Positions 62,369 to 64,000 of a stretch of DNA of 64,000 bases are shown in pieces. Within the stretch, counting starts at the first letter, position 1. Every line of letters begins with the position of its first letter. The position numbers and the translations under genes were made by a program. Where the stretch lies: the NCBI RefSeq assembly GCF_900128895.1, contig NZ_FSQW01000001.1, positions 1,736,001 through 1,800,000 on the forward strand. Direction: 5' to 3'. A model generated the notes under the pieces. The model made no database searches. It was not told the DNA's origin and saw nothing but the letters and a program-made list of their open reading frames with translations. This DNA comes from Parasphingorhabdus marina DSM 22363. Its GTDB lineage: Bacteria; Pseudomonadota; Alphaproteobacteria; Sphingomonadales; Sphingomonadaceae.

Positions 62369-63379
62369 GTGACAGTTTCAGGGAAGATCATTCTGCGACG
62401 CGAGATCACCGCAAGCCCGGTGGCGGCGGATTTTGAACTTGCAGAAGAGGTGCTGGCAGATCCCGCAGCCGGTGAACTGCTCGTCCGCGTCATTTATCTT
62501 TCGCTCGATCCCTATGTCGGCTCCGCCCTGCGCGGACGGCACATGACACCGCAACCCCTGCCTGGAGACCTGATTCCCGGAAAAGGCATAGGCCAGATCG
62601 TCGCTTCTGCCGATCCGGATTTTGCAGTGGGCGATTATGTGACGGGCGAAATGGGATGGCGCGATCATGTGCTGGTCCCGGCTGGCGACATGCGCAAGGT
62701 TGATAAGGAAATGGCACCGCTTTCCGCGCAAATCGGGGTGGCGGGCATGCCCGGACTGACGGCCTGGGCGAGCATGCATCATCTGGCGGACGTCCGGCCG
62801 GGCGATCAGGTGCTGGTCTCTTCCGCCGCCGGCCCGGTGGGCGGGACCGTGGGCCAGATTGCCCGCATATTGGGCGCCACGCGTGTGGTCGGCATTGCCG
62901 GGTCCGAGGAAAAATGCGCACTGGTAACGAACAGCTACGGTTTCGATGCCTGCATCAACTATCGCGATGCGGACTGGAAAGAGCAGCTAGCAAGCGCCAT
63001 GCCGGAAGGCATCAGTGTTTATCATGACAATGTCGGCGGTGAGTTGCTCGACACGGCCTTGCAGAATTTGTCCGACTATGGCCGGGTGGTGCTCTGCGGA
63101 CTGGCGTCGCAATATCAGGCAGATGAGCGTCCAGCTGGACCCAATCCGGCGATATTCATCGTCAAGCGGGCCAAGGTGATGGGGCTAGTTGTCTATGATT
63201 TTCTGGAGGAACAGCCGAATGTTACCCGAAAAATCGGTCAATGGATCGCGGATGGAAAACTGGCTTATGTCGAGGATCGGGTCGAAGGCCTGGATCAGGC
63301 GCCGGTCCTTTTCGAAAAGCTGATGGCGGGCCAGAATATCGGCAAGGCGATCGTGGCGGTTGGCCCGGAGACAATTTGA
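62369..63379 (+). CDS. NADP-dependent MDR oxidoreductase (CurA/prostaglandin-reductase type)
   Basis: 336 residues from a GTG with GGAGGG 5 bases upstream. LSLDPYVGSALRG and PGKGIGQIV are leukotriene B4 dehydrogenase/CurA blocks; SSAAGPVGGTVGQIARI is the NADPH-binding part and YHDNVGGELLDTAL another signature. Zinc ligands are absent. It reduces the double bond of alpha,beta-unsaturated ketones or quinones. The neighbouring crotonase and hydrolase suggest a catabolic set. Confidence 0.9.
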   Translation: MTVSGKIILRREITASPVAADFELAEEVLADPAAGELLVRVIYLSLDPYVGSALRGRHMTPQPLPGDLIPGKGIGQIVASADPDFAVGDYVTGEMGWRDHVLVPAGDMRKVDKEMAPLSAQIGVAGMPGLTAWASMHHLADVRPGDQVLVSSAAGPVGGTVGQIARILGATRVVGIAGSEEKCALVTNSYGFDACINYRDADWKEQLASAMPEGISVYHDNVGGELLDTALQNLSDYGRVVLCGLASQYQADERPAGPNPAIFIVKRAKVMGLVVYDFLEEQPNVTRKIGQWIADGKLAYVEDRVEGLDQAPVLFEKLMAGQNIGKAIVAVGPETI

Positions 63380-63424
63380 TAGCATTTTCCGGGGTCGCGG
63401 ACCCGAAACCATGGGAATTCAAAG

Positions 63425-64000
63425 ATGCAGCGCAAATATGTAACATTGAGCGACGGCCGCCAGGTGCACTACCGCCACGCCGGGCAGGGACCGGCGATGC
63501 TTTTGCTTCACCCGTCTCCGCAATGTTCCGAAGCGATTGTCCCGGCGCTCATGGCCCTTTCGGAGGTCTGTGAATGCCATGCACTGGACACGCCCGGCTA
63601 CGGTTTGTCGGATGATATCAGCGAAGCGCAACCGGACATGGGCCATTATGCCGACAGCGTCATTGCCACAGCAGATGCGCTGGGCATGGAACAATTCTAT
63701 CTCTATGGCGCGGCGACCGGATCGCAGATCGCGATTGAGCTGGGCAAACGCTATCCCGACCGGGTGAAAATGATCATGCTCGATACCAACGGGCATGTGT
63801 CTGACGAGGATCGCTGCCGTGTGCTGGACGGCTATTTCCCCGATGTCACGCCGCGCAGGGATGGCGGCCATCTGATGACTTACTGGGACATGTGCCGGCA
63901 CCTGTTTGTCAGCTTTCCCTGGCAATCGGAGCGGGTGGAGGACCGGTTGGGCGTCCCGTTGCCGCCGGTGGAGGTGATCCAGACAATATTCCTGCGCTAT
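63425..64000 (+). CDS. Alpha/beta hydrolase, incomplete at window end
   Basis: At least 192 residues; the gene runs off the window. HPSPQCSEAI lies in the oxyanion region and DTPGYGLSDD is typical. The nucleophile elbow reads YGAATGS: the position normally held by Ser, Asp or Cys (G-x-S-x-G) is Ala. It may act by another mechanism or not be an esterase. It follows the MDR gene by 45 bases. Confidence 0.8.
   Translation, partial: MQRKYVTLSDGRQVHYRHAGQGPAMLLLHPSPQCSEAIVPALMALSEVCECHALDTPGYGLSDDISEAQPDMGHYADSVIATADALGMEQFYLYGAATGSQIAIELGKRYPDRVKMIMLDTNGHVSDEDRCRVLDGYFPDVTPRRDGGHLMTYWDMCRHLFVSFPWQSERVEDRLGVPLPPVEVIQTIFLRY

Noticed and set aside
1-64000. CRISPR arrays, rRNA genes, intact insertion sequences, integrases
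   Set aside because: Looked for on both strands; no spaced direct repeats, no rRNA core sequences and no transposase or recombinase motif were found.

Overview
The window looks like chromosome of a Gram-negative alphaproteobacterium, most likely a sphingomonad (Sphingomonadales). Supporting signs are three TonB-dependent receptors, a PEPxxWA-CTERM protein, several small GTCCGC/GCGGAC palindromes of a kind common in that order, Tat and lipoprotein exports, and a wealth of aromatic catabolism genes. There is no rRNA operon, no normal tRNA, no CRISPR array and no intact insertion sequence. The flanks (about 0.5-7 kb and 44-64 kb) read as GC-rich; the centre (about 18-38 kb) is visibly richer in A and T, which suggests acquired DNA.

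Left flank (1-8 kb): an incomplete gene, a Tat-exported beta-propeller protein, two DUF1838-like Tat proteins on opposite strands, an exported alpha/beta hydrolase, an NmrA-type oxidoreductase, an FAD aromatic monooxygenase and a divergent IclR regulator. From 8.1 to 12.4 kb lie debris and cargo: a molybdenum-hydroxylase gene fragment, an aberrant class II tRNA-like sequence, palindromic repeats, a LysR/azoreductase pair, a PEP-CTERM protein and a truncated quinone oxidoreductase.

Central catabolic region (12.4-39.6 kb): a complete NAD-dependent formate dehydrogenase operon (fdsGBA, fdsD, fdhD); a Rieske O-demethylase-like oxygenase with its own ferredoxin reductase and ferredoxin, interleaved with glutathione-dependent formaldehyde dehydrogenase and S-formylglutathione hydrolase; a one-strand operon for chlorocatechol-type ring cleavage (intradiol dioxygenase, dienelactone hydrolase, maleylacetate reductase, thiolase, a small NrtS-like membrane protein, 3-oxoadipate CoA-transferase A and B); and a divergent (chloro)muconate cycloisomerase and CatR/TfdR-type regulator separated by two perfect ATAC-N7-GTAT sites. 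A TfdB-like phenol hydroxylase and a TonB receptor follow. Read together, the genes predict uptake of a methoxylated, probably halogenated aromatic, demethylation to a (chloro)phenol or (chloro)catechol plus formaldehyde, oxidation of the formaldehyde to CO2, and ring cleavage through maleylacetate and 3-oxoadipate to succinyl-CoA and acetyl-CoA. The substrate itself is an inference.

A small cassette at 39.7-42.7 kb (short ORF, XRE regulator, lipoprotein, DUF5681 protein, ParB-domain DNA methyltransferase) resembles prophage or island cargo. The right flank holds a DUF3604 lipoprotein/TetR/TonB-receptor unit, then a LysR gene followed by a TonB receptor, M14 carboxypeptidase, D-aminoacylase, dicarboxylate/amino-acid symporter and a convergent D-amino-acid dehydrogenase, which looks like a D-amino-acid scavenging locus. 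Housekeeping-type genes (RluE-type pseudouridine synthase, RoxA-type oxygenase) and an enoyl-CoA hydratase/MDR reductase/alpha-beta hydrolase set close the window.
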